The notes under the pieces are model-generated. The model was not told the origin of the DNA. It did not search any database and worked only from the letters and a program-made list of their open reading frames with translations. Below, in pieces: positions 9,929-19,324 of a DNA stretch of 64,000 nt. The stretch's first letter is position 1; each line of letters opens with the position of its first letter. The translations under genes were made by a program, and so were the position numbers. Source of the DNA: Dolichospermum sp. LEGE 00240 (GTDB lineage: Bacteria; Cyanobacteriota; Cyanobacteriia; Cyanobacteriales; Nostocaceae); contig NZ_JADEVZ010000004.1 of the NCBI RefSeq assembly GCF_015207875.1, forward strand, positions 62,001-126,000. The letters run 5' to 3'.

Positions 9929-11293
9929 TTAGTTACGTTTGAGTAAAGTTAGCAATCTCAGCGGTAGGAATAAAGCCTTAGTTGTCAGTATCGCGTTTTC
10001 TCTAGTTTTTTTCCAAAAAAGAAAGCAGAAATAGTTAGCAAGCGAAGCAGATACCAGAGTTGCAATTGCTGCTCCAATTCCTTGGTGCATAGGTATGAGT
10101 AATAGATTGAGCATAATATTTGCCGCTAATCCTATTAGTTTTGCGTATAAATTCAAATGTTGCAGTCCCTCTGTCACTATCCAATTGCTCATCACTTCTC
10201 CTTGAAATGTAAATAGAGAAGTAAATATATAAATAGAAAGAATAGGACTAGCCAGTTGATAATTATCTCCATACAGTAGCTTTATTAAAAAGCCTGACAA
10301 GGGAACTATTAAAATTATAATAGCATAGGCGAGAAGACTAGTGAAATCATAAATTTTCTGTAGCTTCTTTCTGTATGTAGATTTGCTAAGGCTTTGAGCC
10401 TTAATCATACTTGGATATAATGAAGAACTAATTATAAGGGGTAAAAAAGACAAAGATTCGCAGAGAATCACTGCGCTAGAATAAATTCCAATTGAACTAT
10501 GACCAACCATACTTCCTAACATCACCTGATCAAGTGAGGCATAAATTAAAATAGCAGTGGTTGATAGAAATTGAGGATATGCCTCTCGGATCAAATCTTT
10601 CATTGATTGAAAATCAGTTCTCCAATTTCTAATATTTTGATGATCTAGTTGATAATAAAATATTAATCCAGTTGCATAAATTATTGTTTCTAAACTAATA
10701 ATACTAGCGAATAGGAACAGAGGTGCTTTAAATACAATAAGGAAGATTTTTATGATCGTTATGATCACAAAAGCTAAATTACTAGCTAACACTTGAAATT
10801 TGGATTTAACTTGAGATTCAAACCAGTTTTCAATTGGCTGGAAGGAATTAAATATAAATTTAATAGCTACAATTGCAACTAGTAGATGGATATAAGAAGA
10901 CTGGGGATATATTATCTTAATAAACGTTATTGACAATGTGGCCGCCAGGATTCCACCAATAATTTGAACAAGAAAAGCTGTGCCTAATATCTTATCCTTA
11001 GATACTGGTTTTTGGACTAAATCTCTGGTTACAATTTTGCCCATTTGTGAAGTGGATAGTGGCAAAAAGAAACTGGAAAAAGCCAAAGCATATTGAAGTG
11101 TACCAAACTTGTCAGGTCCGAGATAACGTGCTACTAATGTTCCCATGCAAAGACTTATAAATAATCTGAAAACTTTTCCCACGAAAAGCCAACCTGTATT
11201 ACCGATAATTTGACGATTTTCTGGATGAAAATCTTTGACAATTTTTCTGAATGTGAGCAAGTAATTCCACACTAATATTTTTTTTATTTTCAT
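9929..11293 (-). CDS. Wzx-type oligosaccharide flippase
   Basis: 454-residue membrane protein of the polysaccharide transport/MATE-MVF superfamily. After a short basic N-terminus there is GNTGWLFVGKVFRLFISL, the standard first-helix region of Wzx proteins, followed by about twelve hydrophobic spans. LVARYLGPDKFGTLQYALAF is the other recognisable family stretch. Wzx proteins flip undecaprenyl-linked repeat units across the cytoplasmic membrane before Wzy polymerisation, so this gene and the Wzy-like gene at 7206 form the expected pair. The gene is notably AT-rich and uses many ATA and AAT codons. Confidence 0.87.
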   Translation of the reverse strand: MKIKKILVWNYLLTFRKIVKDFHPENRQIIGNTGWLFVGKVFRLFISLCMGTLVARYLGPDKFGTLQYALAFSSFFLPLSTSQMGKIVTRDLVQKPVSKDKILGTAFLVQIIGGILAATLSITFIKIIYPQSSYIHLLVAIVAIKFIFNSFQPIENWFESQVKSKFQVLASNLAFVIITIIKIFLIVFKAPLFLFASIISLETIIYATGLIFYYQLDHQNIRNWRTDFQSMKDLIREAYPQFLSTTAILIYASLDQVMLGSMVGHSSIGIYSSAVILCESLSFLPLIISSSLYPSMIKAQSLSKSTYRKKLQKIYDFTSLLAYAIIILIVPLSGFLIKLLYGDNYQLASPILSIYIFTSLFTFQGEVMSNWIVTEGLQHLNLYAKLIGLAANIMLNLLLIPMHQGIGAAIATLVSASLANYFCFLFWKKTRENAILTTKALFLPLRLLTLLKRN

Positions 11294-11338
11294 TATCTGC
11301 TTTACTCATTTTTGATAATTTTTTATAAATTATGTGAT

Positions 11339-12256
11339 TCACAAAGAATTATGCTTGCGACTACGAAAGTTCCAAGATGTTTGATAACCATCTACACAAG
11401 CTATCCATTTATTTTCATCAATTTTATGAGGATCTATATTATGCATTCCTATTTTATTCCAGCCCCTGCCGCTTCCTTTAATAATTGAATCTTTGCTGAT
11501 TTGTTTCTCTTCGTAATTTCTAGTTGTTAGATTGGTTATTTCAAATGCTCGAACTTGATTACCATATAAATGTTCATCATCTTGAGTATATCTAACGATT
11601 TTGCCATCTGATACTATGACTCTACCTCCTGGTCTGGCAATATTTTTGTTGCCCTTGATGACCGGACTTTTAGGATGTTCAATCCAAGTTTCTAAAAGAT
11701 CATTTGCATAGTATAAATATAAAACATCGCTACTTTTTACTGAAGTCAAAAGCCACCAATAATCCTCAAAGTAAAAAACAGAAGCATCAGAATATTTATC
11801 ACCAGACATTAAATCTTTAACAAAAGTCCATTTCGTAGGAAAATCCACTGCTTTATAGAGGCGAATAGAATTGACTTCATTGCTTTCTGGAATCAGATAA
11901 TACTCATTGTTCCACTTAAAAACGTATGGATAAGATAAGTGAAAATATTCATCAATTACAATTTGTTGATAGGTCCAATTAAAACCATTAATGCTAGTTG
12001 CCAGGGCGATATCACCCTTGTGATCATCAGCATTCATAACTTCAAAAAACATATACCAAATCCCATTTTCATTGATCATAAATGGGTCTGCTACGAATTC
12101 GGCTGGAACATCTTTTACATCTTGAGCAGTCAAAACTGGGTTTTTTATATTTTCAGGAGCAACAAAATCTACAAGAGATGTGCCTACATAAATTCCAATT
12201 GACCAATTTTCTTGCTTTTTGACAAATTGTTTGATAAGTTTTTTGGCAAAATTCAT
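11339..12256 (-). CDS. GINT1-like beta-propeller domain protein in polysaccharide cluster
   Basis: 305 residues without signal peptide. The body shows repeated blade-like units: ADPFMINENGIWYMFFEV, GDIALATSINGFNWTY, YPYVFKWNNEYYLIPES, DASVFYFEDYWWLLTS, and ARPGGRVIVSDGKIVRYTQD. This matches the five-bladed, GH43-like propeller found at the N-terminus of plant glucosamine inositolphosphorylceramide transferases and as stand-alone proteins in bacterial polysaccharide loci. Possible roles are glycosyl transfer or glycan binding or hydrolysis; none is proven for bacterial members as far as I know. It lies just upstream of the flippase. The family assignment is from pattern recognition, not a search. 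Confidence 0.65.
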   Translation of the reverse strand: MNFAKKLIKQFVKKQENWSIGIYVGTSLVDFVAPENIKNPVLTAQDVKDVPAEFVADPFMINENGIWYMFFEVMNADDHKGDIALATSINGFNWTYQQIVIDEYFHLSYPYVFKWNNEYYLIPESNEVNSIRLYKAVDFPTKWTFVKDLMSGDKYSDASVFYFEDYWWLLTSVKSSDVLYLYYANDLLETWIEHPKSPVIKGNKNIARPGGRVIVSDGKIVRYTQDDEHLYGNQVRAFEITNLTTRNYEEKQISKDSIIKGSGRGWNKIGMHNIDPHKIDENKWIACVDGYQTSWNFRSRKHNSL

Positions 12257-12318
12257 ATCTATTAATCTCCGAATATTTAATGCAGTTTCTAATTCTAAGA
12301 AGTTGTTTCAGGAGGTAG

Positions 12319-12395
12319 GGTCGCAGGCCCTGCGCCCATTCAGTGGCGTTGAAAATTGTCGTTATGGCAAGCCAAAAGGCAAGAGTGAAGAGGGT
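12319..12395. repeat. Two abutting dispersed repeats between genes
   Basis: 12319-12343 holds a near-palindrome centred on GCAGGCCCTGC followed by CATTCAG; a close relative sits at 50732-50757. Directly after it, 12344-12368 is an exact reverse complement of 60128-60152 (it includes GTTGAAAATTGTCGTTATGG). The similarity continues into AAAAGGCAAGAG, related to the heptamer array at 60085-60127. The repeats fill the gap between the propeller gene and the upstream toroid gene. Confidence 0.65.
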
Positions 12396-12443
12396 TTGGG
12401 CGATTTTACGTTTCTTTACACAGTTTGGTTTTATTGTGTTCAC

Positions 12444-14015
12444 CTACTTAGATAAATCACAGGAAACCATCGAAAATTTCTCATTGTTTTTACCACTCAA
12501 GGGAATATTCTTTTTCCGACTGCATCCATCCTTGCCAACTTCCAAGTTGTACACACCTTCTGGTAGATAAACTACTGCCACCTCTGTGGGAACAATCACC
12601 TCTAGAACCCTATTTCCGTTCTGCGTCACCTTCATTGGCGTACCAGCTTTACCTACTGCTACCTGCAACCTGCTGATTTTTTGCCGTGCTAATGCCAGAC
12701 GCAAAAATGCTTGTCCTGCTTGACCCCCTTCCATCCGCATGACGTTTTTGCCCCGTTGTAATATCCGATTCCCCAAGTTTTCTGCTGCTTCTAGAATTTC
12801 CTTATCCCCACTGGCTTCATAGGCTGCCACAAGGATGTCGAGAAAGATAGTCTGCTGTTGATCTAAGCCATACCTATTGACCATCTTTCCTTGCTCAATA
12901 TATTCCGGCACAAATCCATCCTTTCCCATATTCAGCAAGTTATCCCACGCTTGCCTGAACCGTTGAATGTACTTAGGGTCTTTGGTGGTACGATAGGCTT
13001 GAACCAGGATGTAGAGAGTATTGTATTTACCGTCACCATAAAGCTGATTGACAGCGGGCTTCCCATCGGGATTAAGTTTGCGGATAAAGTGACCCCACTG
13101 CTCGACCCACGCCTTGTCATACCATAAATTCGTTACTGCCATGGCCCTATCTAGATATTTCTTTTCCCCCGTCAGTTGGTGGAGATCGAACAGTTGCCGT
13201 ACGTAGTATAGGGTGTCCGTATCGCTAGACCTTTCCTCTGAACGCAAGAAGGCTTGAGTAGGGGTGAATTGTTCTTCTAGTAAAGCTAGATGCTGGTTCA
13301 TTCGGTTCTGCCAGACAAACTCTAACTTCTGATTTGCCCATTTTATAAACTTAGGATTGCCAGTTTTTTGGGACAAATAGGCTAACCCATTAGCTACCGC
13401 ACCGTAATCCTGTGTCAGCGTCACTTTACTCTTGGGCTGACCATCTTTCACCTCTACCCAGCCCCACATTCCAGCGTTATTTTCGTCAAAGTGCTTGATG
13501 GTTGCCTCAGCTAATGCTACACACTTTTTCAGTAGATTCAAGTCGTCAGGAAACCACTGGCAAATTTCGACTCCTTTGCTTATCAAAGCCACAGGTTGCT
13601 TATTCCCCGTACTCATGTTTGAGAACGGATCTAGGGAGTCATAGGAGAAGGGAATTAGCCCCGTATGAGGATTGCGAGTAGAAAAGAAAGACTCAGCAAA
13701 TGAACCCATCATGGCATCGGCAGGCTGATAATCTAGTGACTTAAGTGCGATCGGTAAGTAATTGTCTAAGTGACCTCGCAGAAGATGCTTACCTGTTTTA
13801 GCAATCTCACTCCAGTATCTATCCATGATGTCAAAGCCAGCTATGAGAAACTTGTCCCCGGCAATATAGTAAGCCTCTTCTTTGCTGCCTGCAAGTTTGA
13901 TATGAGTTAGGTCTAGATCATATCCTTCTAAACTTTTTGGGTAATACCACAACATCATCACAGTAGCTAACAATAAAGTCACAATAAATTTTTGGGAACT
14001 TTGCTTCATCTTCAA
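12444..14015 (-). CDS. Secreted or membrane-anchored alpha-toroid (six-hairpin glycosidase-like) protein
   Basis: 523 residues. Residues 1-25 have a basic start and a hydrophobic run (FIVTLLLATVMMLWYYP), giving a signal peptide or anchor. The rest is rich in paired helices typical of (alpha/alpha)6 toroids: GSFAESFFSTRNPHTGLIPFSYDSLDP, MWGWVEVKDG, DYGAVANGLAYLSQKTGNPKFIKWA and DTLYYVRQLFDLHQLTGEKKYLDRA. This layout is shared by glycoside hydrolases and polysaccharide lyases acting on uronate polymers. A beta-like tail follows from about residue 450. In a polymer cluster it could trim or release chains in the periplasm. No exact family or catalytic residues can be named with certainty. Confidence 0.6.
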   Translation of the reverse strand: MKMKQSSQKFIVTLLLATVMMLWYYPKSLEGYDLDLTHIKLAGSKEEAYYIAGDKFLIAGFDIMDRYWSEIAKTGKHLLRGHLDNYLPIALKSLDYQPADAMMGSFAESFFSTRNPHTGLIPFSYDSLDPFSNMSTGNKQPVALISKGVEICQWFPDDLNLLKKCVALAEATIKHFDENNAGMWGWVEVKDGQPKSKVTLTQDYGAVANGLAYLSQKTGNPKFIKWANQKLEFVWQNRMNQHLALLEEQFTPTQAFLRSEERSSDTDTLYYVRQLFDLHQLTGEKKYLDRAMAVTNLWYDKAWVEQWGHFIRKLNPDGKPAVNQLYGDGKYNTLYILVQAYRTTKDPKYIQRFRQAWDNLLNMGKDGFVPEYIEQGKMVNRYGLDQQQTIFLDILVAAYEASGDKEILEAAENLGNRILQRGKNVMRMEGGQAGQAFLRLALARQKISRLQVAVGKAGTPMKVTQNGNRVLEVIVPTEVAVVYLPEGVYNLEVGKDGCSRKKNIPLSGKNNEKFSMVSCDLSK

Positions 14016-14100
14016 TTGCCCTGGATAGGTATAATTCTTTCTGGTCTTTGACTATATCCTTGAACTTTGTGGTGTTTATATCTGAATTATTTATTATTAA

Positions 14101-16152
14101 TTACACCCCTTGCGGCTCAGTGTTTGCCAAAATATTGCTATTGGCAATTGGGATGAAAACACTATTTCTTTCAGGATCTCCTGAGCCATTTTTTTCTAAA
14201 TATTTAGGCTTGTAACCCGCTACTAATTGTGACAGCAATAGCATAATCGAAGCAGCATCATTTTTAGCAGCTGCTCCCACTAAAGTTTCTATCGTCATAT
14301 CCAAATAACTAGGGATGATTTGACTGGCATTTTTTACGACTAACAGTTTTTCATGCTCAGTTTTTTCATACTCTTCTCCCTCAACAAATAACTCTTCAAA
14401 CAGCTTTTCTCCTGGTCTTAAACCCGTAAATACTATATCAATATCTTTGTTAACCTCATATCCCGAAAGATGAATTAGTTCTTTTGCTAAGTCCACAATT
14501 TTTACAGGTTCACCCATATTTAACATTAAAACTTCACCACTACGACCCAGGACAGATGCTTGTAAAACCAGTTGTACAGCCTCCGGTATAGTCATAAAGT
14601 AACGACAAATATCGGGATGAGTAACTGTAATTGGTCCCCCTGCTAAAATTTGTTTTTGGAAAGTGGGAACTACACTACCTCGACTCCCTAAAACATTCCC
14701 AAACCGCACAGCTACATAGGATTTACCACTTCGTTTTGCTGCTTGTAAAACTAGCATTTCAGCTACTCTCTTACTCGCACCCATTACATTGGTGGGATTA
14801 ACTGCTTTGTCCGTAGAAATCATGACAAAATGTTCAACATTATATTGCAATGCTACCTGTAATAAGTTCCTCGTGCCAATCACATTATTAGTAATTGCTT
14901 CGGCCGGGTTTAATTCCATTAGAGGGACGTGTTTATGGGCAGCAGCATGAAAAATTACATCCGGTTTAAATCTCTCGAAAGCGTGTTCTAACCTCGACTG
15001 CACTCGAATATCAGCAATAAATGTATAAATCTGCGGAAGCGGAATATTGATAGCTAATTTACCCTTATTTTTGAGAATTTGGATCAGCTGTTCTAGTTCT
15101 TGTTGGATATTAAAAACAGAATTTTCTCCATGTCCAATCAGAATTATTTTAGCTGGATGACAACGGAAAATTTGCCGACATAGTTCACTGCCAATTGATC
15201 CTCCTGAACCTGTAATTAAAACTGTTTTATGTTTAATAAATTTAGACACCCTTTTAATGTCTATATGAATAGGTTCACGTCTGAGTAAGTCTTCAATTTT
15301 GATATCTCTAATACTATCCACTCGAACCCGACCATTGAGGATTTCATGTATTCCTGGTAAAGTGTTAGGGTGGACTCCATTGGCTTGACAAATATCAACA
15401 ATTTCTCGGATAATTTGTCCAGAAACTGTAGGCATCGCAATAATAATTTTCTGAATTTTTAATGTTTTGATTACCTCGGGAATTTTATAGCGATCGCCCA
15501 ATACCGGAATTCCCCGTAAATGTATATGCTGTTTTTTGATATCGTCATCAATAAAGCCTACAGGATAAACCCCAAACTGGGGATTTCTTTGCATATCTTC
15601 CACCAGAGAAACCCCCGCATTACCCGCACCAATAATCAGCACTCTCTCCCTATGCTTAGATATTTTCTGTCTATGATTTACTCTTTCTACAACCCGCACA
15701 CTAAATCGTAACGCAATCACACAAATACCAGACAGTATTCCCTCCAAAATTGGCAGTGATTGCGGAAGATTACTTAATAGCACATTGAATGTTTTATCCA
15801 ATATATTAAATAGCGTTGTTTGGATGACTATCACACCCATCATTAACATGACTATATAGATGATTTCCTCAATACTTGCATATCGCCAATAGCGTTTATA
15901 AAAACCACATCCCCAAAAAACAATTAGTTTAACTACTAAAAACAAAATTGTAGCAACTTTTAACTGTGAAATATATTCTTGCAAATTCAGATCACCATCT
16001 AAACGCAAGGATAATGCTAAGAATGGTGTCATCGCAAAAATAGTAATATCAAAAATAAACCAATGTCTATTCCTAACTTTACTTAATTGATTAGATAAGG
16101 TTTTAATTGTTTTCTCAACAGTAAAATGAGAGACTAAAAATAGGATATTCAC
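14101..16152 (-). CDS. Membrane-bound nucleotide-sugar 4,6-dehydratase, WbpM/CapD (PglF) type
   Basis: 683 residues, the usual size for the large membrane form. Residues 30-150 hold four to five hydrophobic spans. A CoA-binding-like Rossmann unit follows (VLIIGAGNAG near 171-180). The catalytic SDR domain begins with TGSGGSIGSE (314-323). The active site reads STDKA (446-450) and NVMGASKR (455-462): serine, methionine and lysine replace the usual Ser-Tyr-Lys, as known for WbpM-like large dehydratases. The product would be a 4-keto-6-deoxy UDP-HexNAc. It is the first gene of the leftward cluster and has a 564-bp upstream region, so the cluster promoter probably lies at 16153-16716. Confidence 0.92.
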   Translation of the reverse strand: MNILFLVSHFTVEKTIKTLSNQLSKVRNRHWFIFDITIFAMTPFLALSLRLDGDLNLQEYISQLKVATILFLVVKLIVFWGCGFYKRYWRYASIEEIIYIVMLMMGVIVIQTTLFNILDKTFNVLLSNLPQSLPILEGILSGICVIALRFSVRVVERVNHRQKISKHRERVLIIGAGNAGVSLVEDMQRNPQFGVYPVGFIDDDIKKQHIHLRGIPVLGDRYKIPEVIKTLKIQKIIIAMPTVSGQIIREIVDICQANGVHPNTLPGIHEILNGRVRVDSIRDIKIEDLLRREPIHIDIKRVSKFIKHKTVLITGSGGSIGSELCRQIFRCHPAKIILIGHGENSVFNIQQELEQLIQILKNKGKLAINIPLPQIYTFIADIRVQSRLEHAFERFKPDVIFHAAAHKHVPLMELNPAEAITNNVIGTRNLLQVALQYNVEHFVMISTDKAVNPTNVMGASKRVAEMLVLQAAKRSGKSYVAVRFGNVLGSRGSVVPTFQKQILAGGPITVTHPDICRYFMTIPEAVQLVLQASVLGRSGEVLMLNMGEPVKIVDLAKELIHLSGYEVNKDIDIVFTGLRPGEKLFEELFVEGEEYEKTEHEKLLVVKNASQIIPSYLDMTIETLVGAAAKNDAASIMLLLSQLVAGYKPKYLEKNGSGDPERNSVFIPIANSNILANTEPQGV

Positions 16153-16716
16153 ATCAACATCTCCAGGAAAATATATGAAATCTTTTCACTAGATAAACAC
16201 CTGAGATTTTAATTGATAATCTCAAAGACATGATATATTCAAATCACCGTCTTACAGCAGAATTCAGGATTCAGGAGTAAAACTGGCTTACCGTCCGGCT
16301 TTAAATTTAGATTCTGTACCTCATTAATCTGCAATCTACTGTGTTCAAATCACCCTCTTAAATAATTAATAATGTGGTGACTTACAAAAATAAATTTTCA
16401 CCAATTAAATGAAAATGCCATAGGGTTGATAAATATCAACTAAACATAAACATTAATGTATGAGTTATTATTTTTTATCTTGAACTTATAGAGGTTTTAT
16501 CAAATTTCCACTGCTTAAGTCATGCCAGTTTGACACAAATTCCCTATTAAATAAAAATAATAGCAGCAAGTATAGTGGTTACACCATATCTGCTGCTTGA
16601 TGAGTTCAAAAACTTCGATTGTTAACTTTTAATCCAACTATTAAAAACCCATAAACAGCCTGTTTAATTTGCTGTGTGAATTTTTAATTACTAATTTTTA
16701 ATTCTGTTTTGCGGTA
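16153..16716. other. Intergenic region upstream of the polysaccharide cluster
   Basis: 564 bp, AT-rich, between the divergent-free pair ilvH and the dehydratase, both leftward. It probably contains the promoter of the polysaccharide operon and the ilvH terminator, but no clear -10/-35 pair or strong hairpin stands out. A short direct repeat, GTTCAAATCACC/ATTCAAATCACC, is seen at about 16238 and 16341. I see no gene in it. Confidence 0.4.
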
Positions 16717-17235
16717 CTAGGCTTTTGCTTGTAACGACTTCAGTAATTCAGTATTCACACCCGATTCACGAGTCAGAGAAATTTTACCCGTGCGAGCGAT
16801 TTCTCTCAATCCAAATTTTTGTAGCACTTGCACGATCGCCACCATTTTACCAGGATCACCCACAACTTCCAAAGTCAAAGAATCTTCAGCCACATCCACA
16901 ATTCGCGCTCGGAAAATCTGAGATAATTCAATAATCTCCGAACGATTGCTGCTAGTAGCATTTACTTTCAAAAGCATCAACTCTCTTTCTACGCAAGGAA
17001 TTTCTGTAATATCCTGCACCTTGAGAACATTAACTAACTTATACAGTTGTTTAGTCAATTGCTCAATAATGCGATCATCACCAGGGACAACCATCGTAAT
17101 TCGGGATACTCCATCCTGTTCCGCAGGTCCCACAGCCAGGCTTTCAATATTAAAACCCCGACGCGCAAATAAACTAGCAATGCGGGATAGAACCCCCGCT
17201 TCATCTTCCACAATAACTGACAGCGTATGTTTCAT
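16717..17235 (-). CDS. ilvH: Acetolactate synthase small (regulatory) subunit
   Basis: 172 residues, the typical length. It starts [20 protein letters not shown] with the ACT-domain signature [20 protein letters not shown], and the second half has the conserved [14 protein letters not shown] and [14 protein letters not shown]. IlvH binds the catalytic subunit IlvB and confers valine feedback inhibition on the first step of branched-chain amino acid synthesis. The large subunit gene is not next to it, as is common in cyanobacteria. No good Shine-Dalgarno sequence precedes the ATG at 17235; the leader instead contains a nested hairpin at 17264-17319. Confidence 0.96.
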   Translation of the reverse strand: MKHTLSVIVEDEAGVLSRIASLFARRGFNIESLAVGPAEQDGVSRITMVVPGDDRIIEQLTKQLYKLVNVLKVQDITEIPCVERELMLLKVNATSSNRSEIIELSQIFRARIVDVAEDSLTLEVVGDPGKMVAIVQVLQKFGLREIARTGKISLTRESGVNTELLKSLQAKA

Positions 17236-17263
17236 CGGCGACTAAAGGAGCATGACATGAACG

Positions 17264-17319
17264 CAGACCGGCACTCATGACTGCAAAGCGAGTTTCGACT
17301 ACGCTGCATTGTCGGTCTG
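17264..17319 (-). promoter_or_regulatory. Nested hairpin in the ilvH leader
   Basis: CAGACCGGCA (17264-17273) pairs with TGTCGGTCTG (17310-17319) with one G-T pair. An inner stem-loop of AGCGAGT and ACT-A-CGCT around TTCG lies between. It ends about 30 bases before the ilvH start. It could be a regulatory leader structure or simply a palindromic repeat that has landed there. Confidence 0.4.
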
Positions 17320-17376
17320 AATTTTTATTTTATACTTAATAATTGCCATCATTCCGTTCCTGTGGAAAAGTTATCG

Positions 17377-17411
<35 letters not shown>

Positions 17412-17609
17412 AAAAACCTGTTGTGGACGGAGTTTCATGAATACCTACGGTACGTTGACAAATTATATTAAAGTAGAGCGATCGCAATTCCTCATAGGTT
17501 GGATTGTGGAACGAAACCCAACAATATCTATTTTCAAAGGTAGATGCAGCCTTTAAATCAAAGCCATATATTGTCATCAGCAGTGAAAATTGACAGGAAC
17601 AAAGTATTT

Positions 17610-17948
17610 ATGGGTTGGTTACAAAGAATGTTTGGCTTAGAAAAATCCGAAAGCGCCCAAGTTAATCCAACTTCTAGCGATGATGCTAATAAACAAACAA
17701 TAGAACCAGAACGCATAGGATTAAATGGAGAATACGACCAAAGTGGTTTAGCAAAGCGCGTAGCATTAGCATTTGATCAATATCCTGACCTTAATGATAT
17801 TGATACACTCTGGGTTGCCCAAACAGGTGGCACTGTGGTACTAAAAGGTAAAGTTCCCACCCAGGATATTCTTAATCAACTAGTTGCCGTAGCTCACACC
17901 GTTGATGGCACTACAGATGTTGATACTACACAAGTTAATATTAATTAG
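17610..17948 (+). CDS. BON-domain protein
   Basis: 112 residues from the ATG at 17610 (MGWLQRMFGLEKSES); an in-frame ATG at 17544 would add a leader without RBS or family resemblance, whereas AGGAA precedes the chosen start. After a polar linker the C-terminal half is a single BON domain: LAKRVALAFDQYPDLNDID, VAQTGGTVVLKGKVP and VAHTVDGTTDVDTTQV with the conserved glycine. BON domains usually bind membranes or carbohydrate. There is no signal peptide, so it is probably cytoplasmic, similar to LysM/BON-type stress proteins without the LysM part. The role is unknown. Confidence 0.8.
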   Translation: MGWLQRMFGLEKSESAQVNPTSSDDANKQTIEPERIGLNGEYDQSGLAKRVALAFDQYPDLNDIDTLWVAQTGGTVVLKGKVPTQDILNQLVAVAHTVDGTTDVDTTQVNIN

Positions 17949-18003
17949 ATTAATTAGAGTTTGCTAAATAAGTTGTTGGTGAGGACAGGAAGTAGGTAGA
18001 TGT

Positions 18004-18051
18004 TTACCAATTACCAATTACCAATTACCAATTACCCATTACCATTACCAA
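18004..18051. repeat. STRR array, CCAATTA heptamers, overlapping a stop codon
   Basis: Repeats of TTACCAA/TTACCCA/TTACCA. Its right end supplies the last codons (Gly-Asn-Gly-Asn-Gly) and the stop of the leftward alpha/beta hydrolase gene. Related arrays lie at 29297-29325, 30835-30899 and 59651-59674. Confidence 0.8.
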
Positions 18052-18940
18052 TCCAATCTAAAATCGCCTGGTTAACCTGTTCTGGTGATTCGTCCTGGGG
18101 ACAATGACCGACATCTTCCAAATATAGCAATTGCAATCTCTCATTGTAGCCCACAAATTGATTTGCTAGTTTTGGCGGCACAAATCGGTCTTTTGTTCCC
18201 CAAATTAACAGCATGGGAATTGTTAAGTTTGGTAAAATTTTCTTGACACTAGGACTAAAATTCATCCTTGTTGTGGCTTTAAACAAAGCTCTAAAGGCAC
18301 GGGCAGATCCCCGATCCTGGGGTGGTCCTGCTAAAATATCTATAAGTTCATCAGTAATGGCTTCAGGATTTGCATAAGCTAAACTAGCCCAAGGACGCAG
18401 CACACCAGGACGACGGACAAAATAAAATATCGGTTTCAATATTAATCTAGAAGTAAATATACTTTTAATCCCGCTGACAAGAGGTTGCAAAGCCGTCGGA
18501 ATCATTTCCTGTTCCAAATTAGGATCAGGTAAACTCATCATCACTATCCCCTTTACCATATCAGGATGGTTAGCGGCTGCGACTAGAGAAATCAGTGAAC
18601 CGATGGAATTACCGACCAAAACCACTGGTTGACGGATAAAAGTTTGCCAAAAATCGTAAACCTGCTCTACCCAAAGTTCCACATTGTAGTTAGTTGCAGC
18701 TTTTTCCGAAGCCCCAAAGCCAATCATGTCCAAAGCGTAAACCGTGTGAGACTTACCCAAAACCTCTAAATTATGTCGCCAATGACCAATGGAAGCGCCG
18801 AAACCATGAAGTAAAATTAAGGGTGTTGTTCTTGCATAATCATGGGGAGGACGAATATAAGTATAACGGGTTTGCCAACCACGCCACACCCAATCCCTTT
18901 GATTACCAACTCTTTGCTGCCAATGTCTTGCGGTAGTCAC
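18032..18940 (-). CDS. Alpha/beta-hydrolase fold protein
   Basis: 302 residues. HGFGASIGHWRHNLEVL carries the oxyanion-hole HGFG, VYALDMIGFGAS follows, and VVLVGNSIGSLISLVAA contains the nucleophile elbow G-N-S-I-G. The acid is in IWGTKDRFVP and the general base His in DVGHCPQDESPEQV, so the Ser-Asp-His triad is complete. Similar cyanobacterial proteins are annotated only as hydrolases; a lipid or pigment ester substrate is possible but not shown. The last five residues come from an STRR array, so the natural C-terminus was probably replaced or extended. Confidence 0.85.
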   Translation of the reverse strand: MTTARHWQQRVGNQRDWVWRGWQTRYTYIRPPHDYARTTPLILLHGFGASIGHWRHNLEVLGKSHTVYALDMIGFGASEKAATNYNVELWVEQVYDFWQTFIRQPVVLVGNSIGSLISLVAAANHPDMVKGIVMMSLPDPNLEQEMIPTALQPLVSGIKSIFTSRLILKPIFYFVRRPGVLRPWASLAYANPEAITDELIDILAGPPQDRGSARAFRALFKATTRMNFSPSVKKILPNLTIPMLLIWGTKDRFVPPKLANQFVGYNERLQLLYLEDVGHCPQDESPEQVNQAILDWIGNGNG

Positions 18941-19324
18941 AGTTATCTCTTGCTGATTAGTTGGAAACTATATATATATGTTACACTATATTTAATTAGC
19001 TTCAATGTATACCTAATTTTGCTATCATGGAAACATCTTCTAGATATCATACCTCTATGTATGTCAGAAGAAAATTGTAACAATAGTTATTAGTGTCAAG
19101 TATCATGTAATTTACATTAAATAATCCAGTGGAATCAACTCAGAGTCAGACTATACAGTCAACGACTTGATCGAACTTCTCTTATAAATTTGCTACACTA
19201 GAGAGGGATATTCATTTTCCCATTCTGAGTTACTGTTGTATTTTGCCTTCAATGGCATATCAAACTAACCTAACTAAATCAAGACCAGTCCAAAATCTTA
19301 ACTAAAGAGCTGCCACTAATCATA
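18941..19324. other. Intergenic region between hydrolase and infC
   Basis: 384 bp between divergently transcribed genes, so it must hold both promoters. A 17-codon open frame with ATG at 19252 and TAA at 19303-19305 precedes infC by 19 bp. No repeat array is present here, in contrast to most other gaps in the window. Confidence 0.4.

Noticed and set aside
12153-12443. 96-codon minus-strand frame between the propeller and toroid genes
   Set aside because: It overlaps the propeller N-terminus in another frame and includes two dispersed repeats.
17544-17609. Upstream ATG for the BON gene
   Set aside because: The added 22 residues do not resemble a BON protein start or signal peptide, and AGGAA precedes the ATG at 17610 instead.
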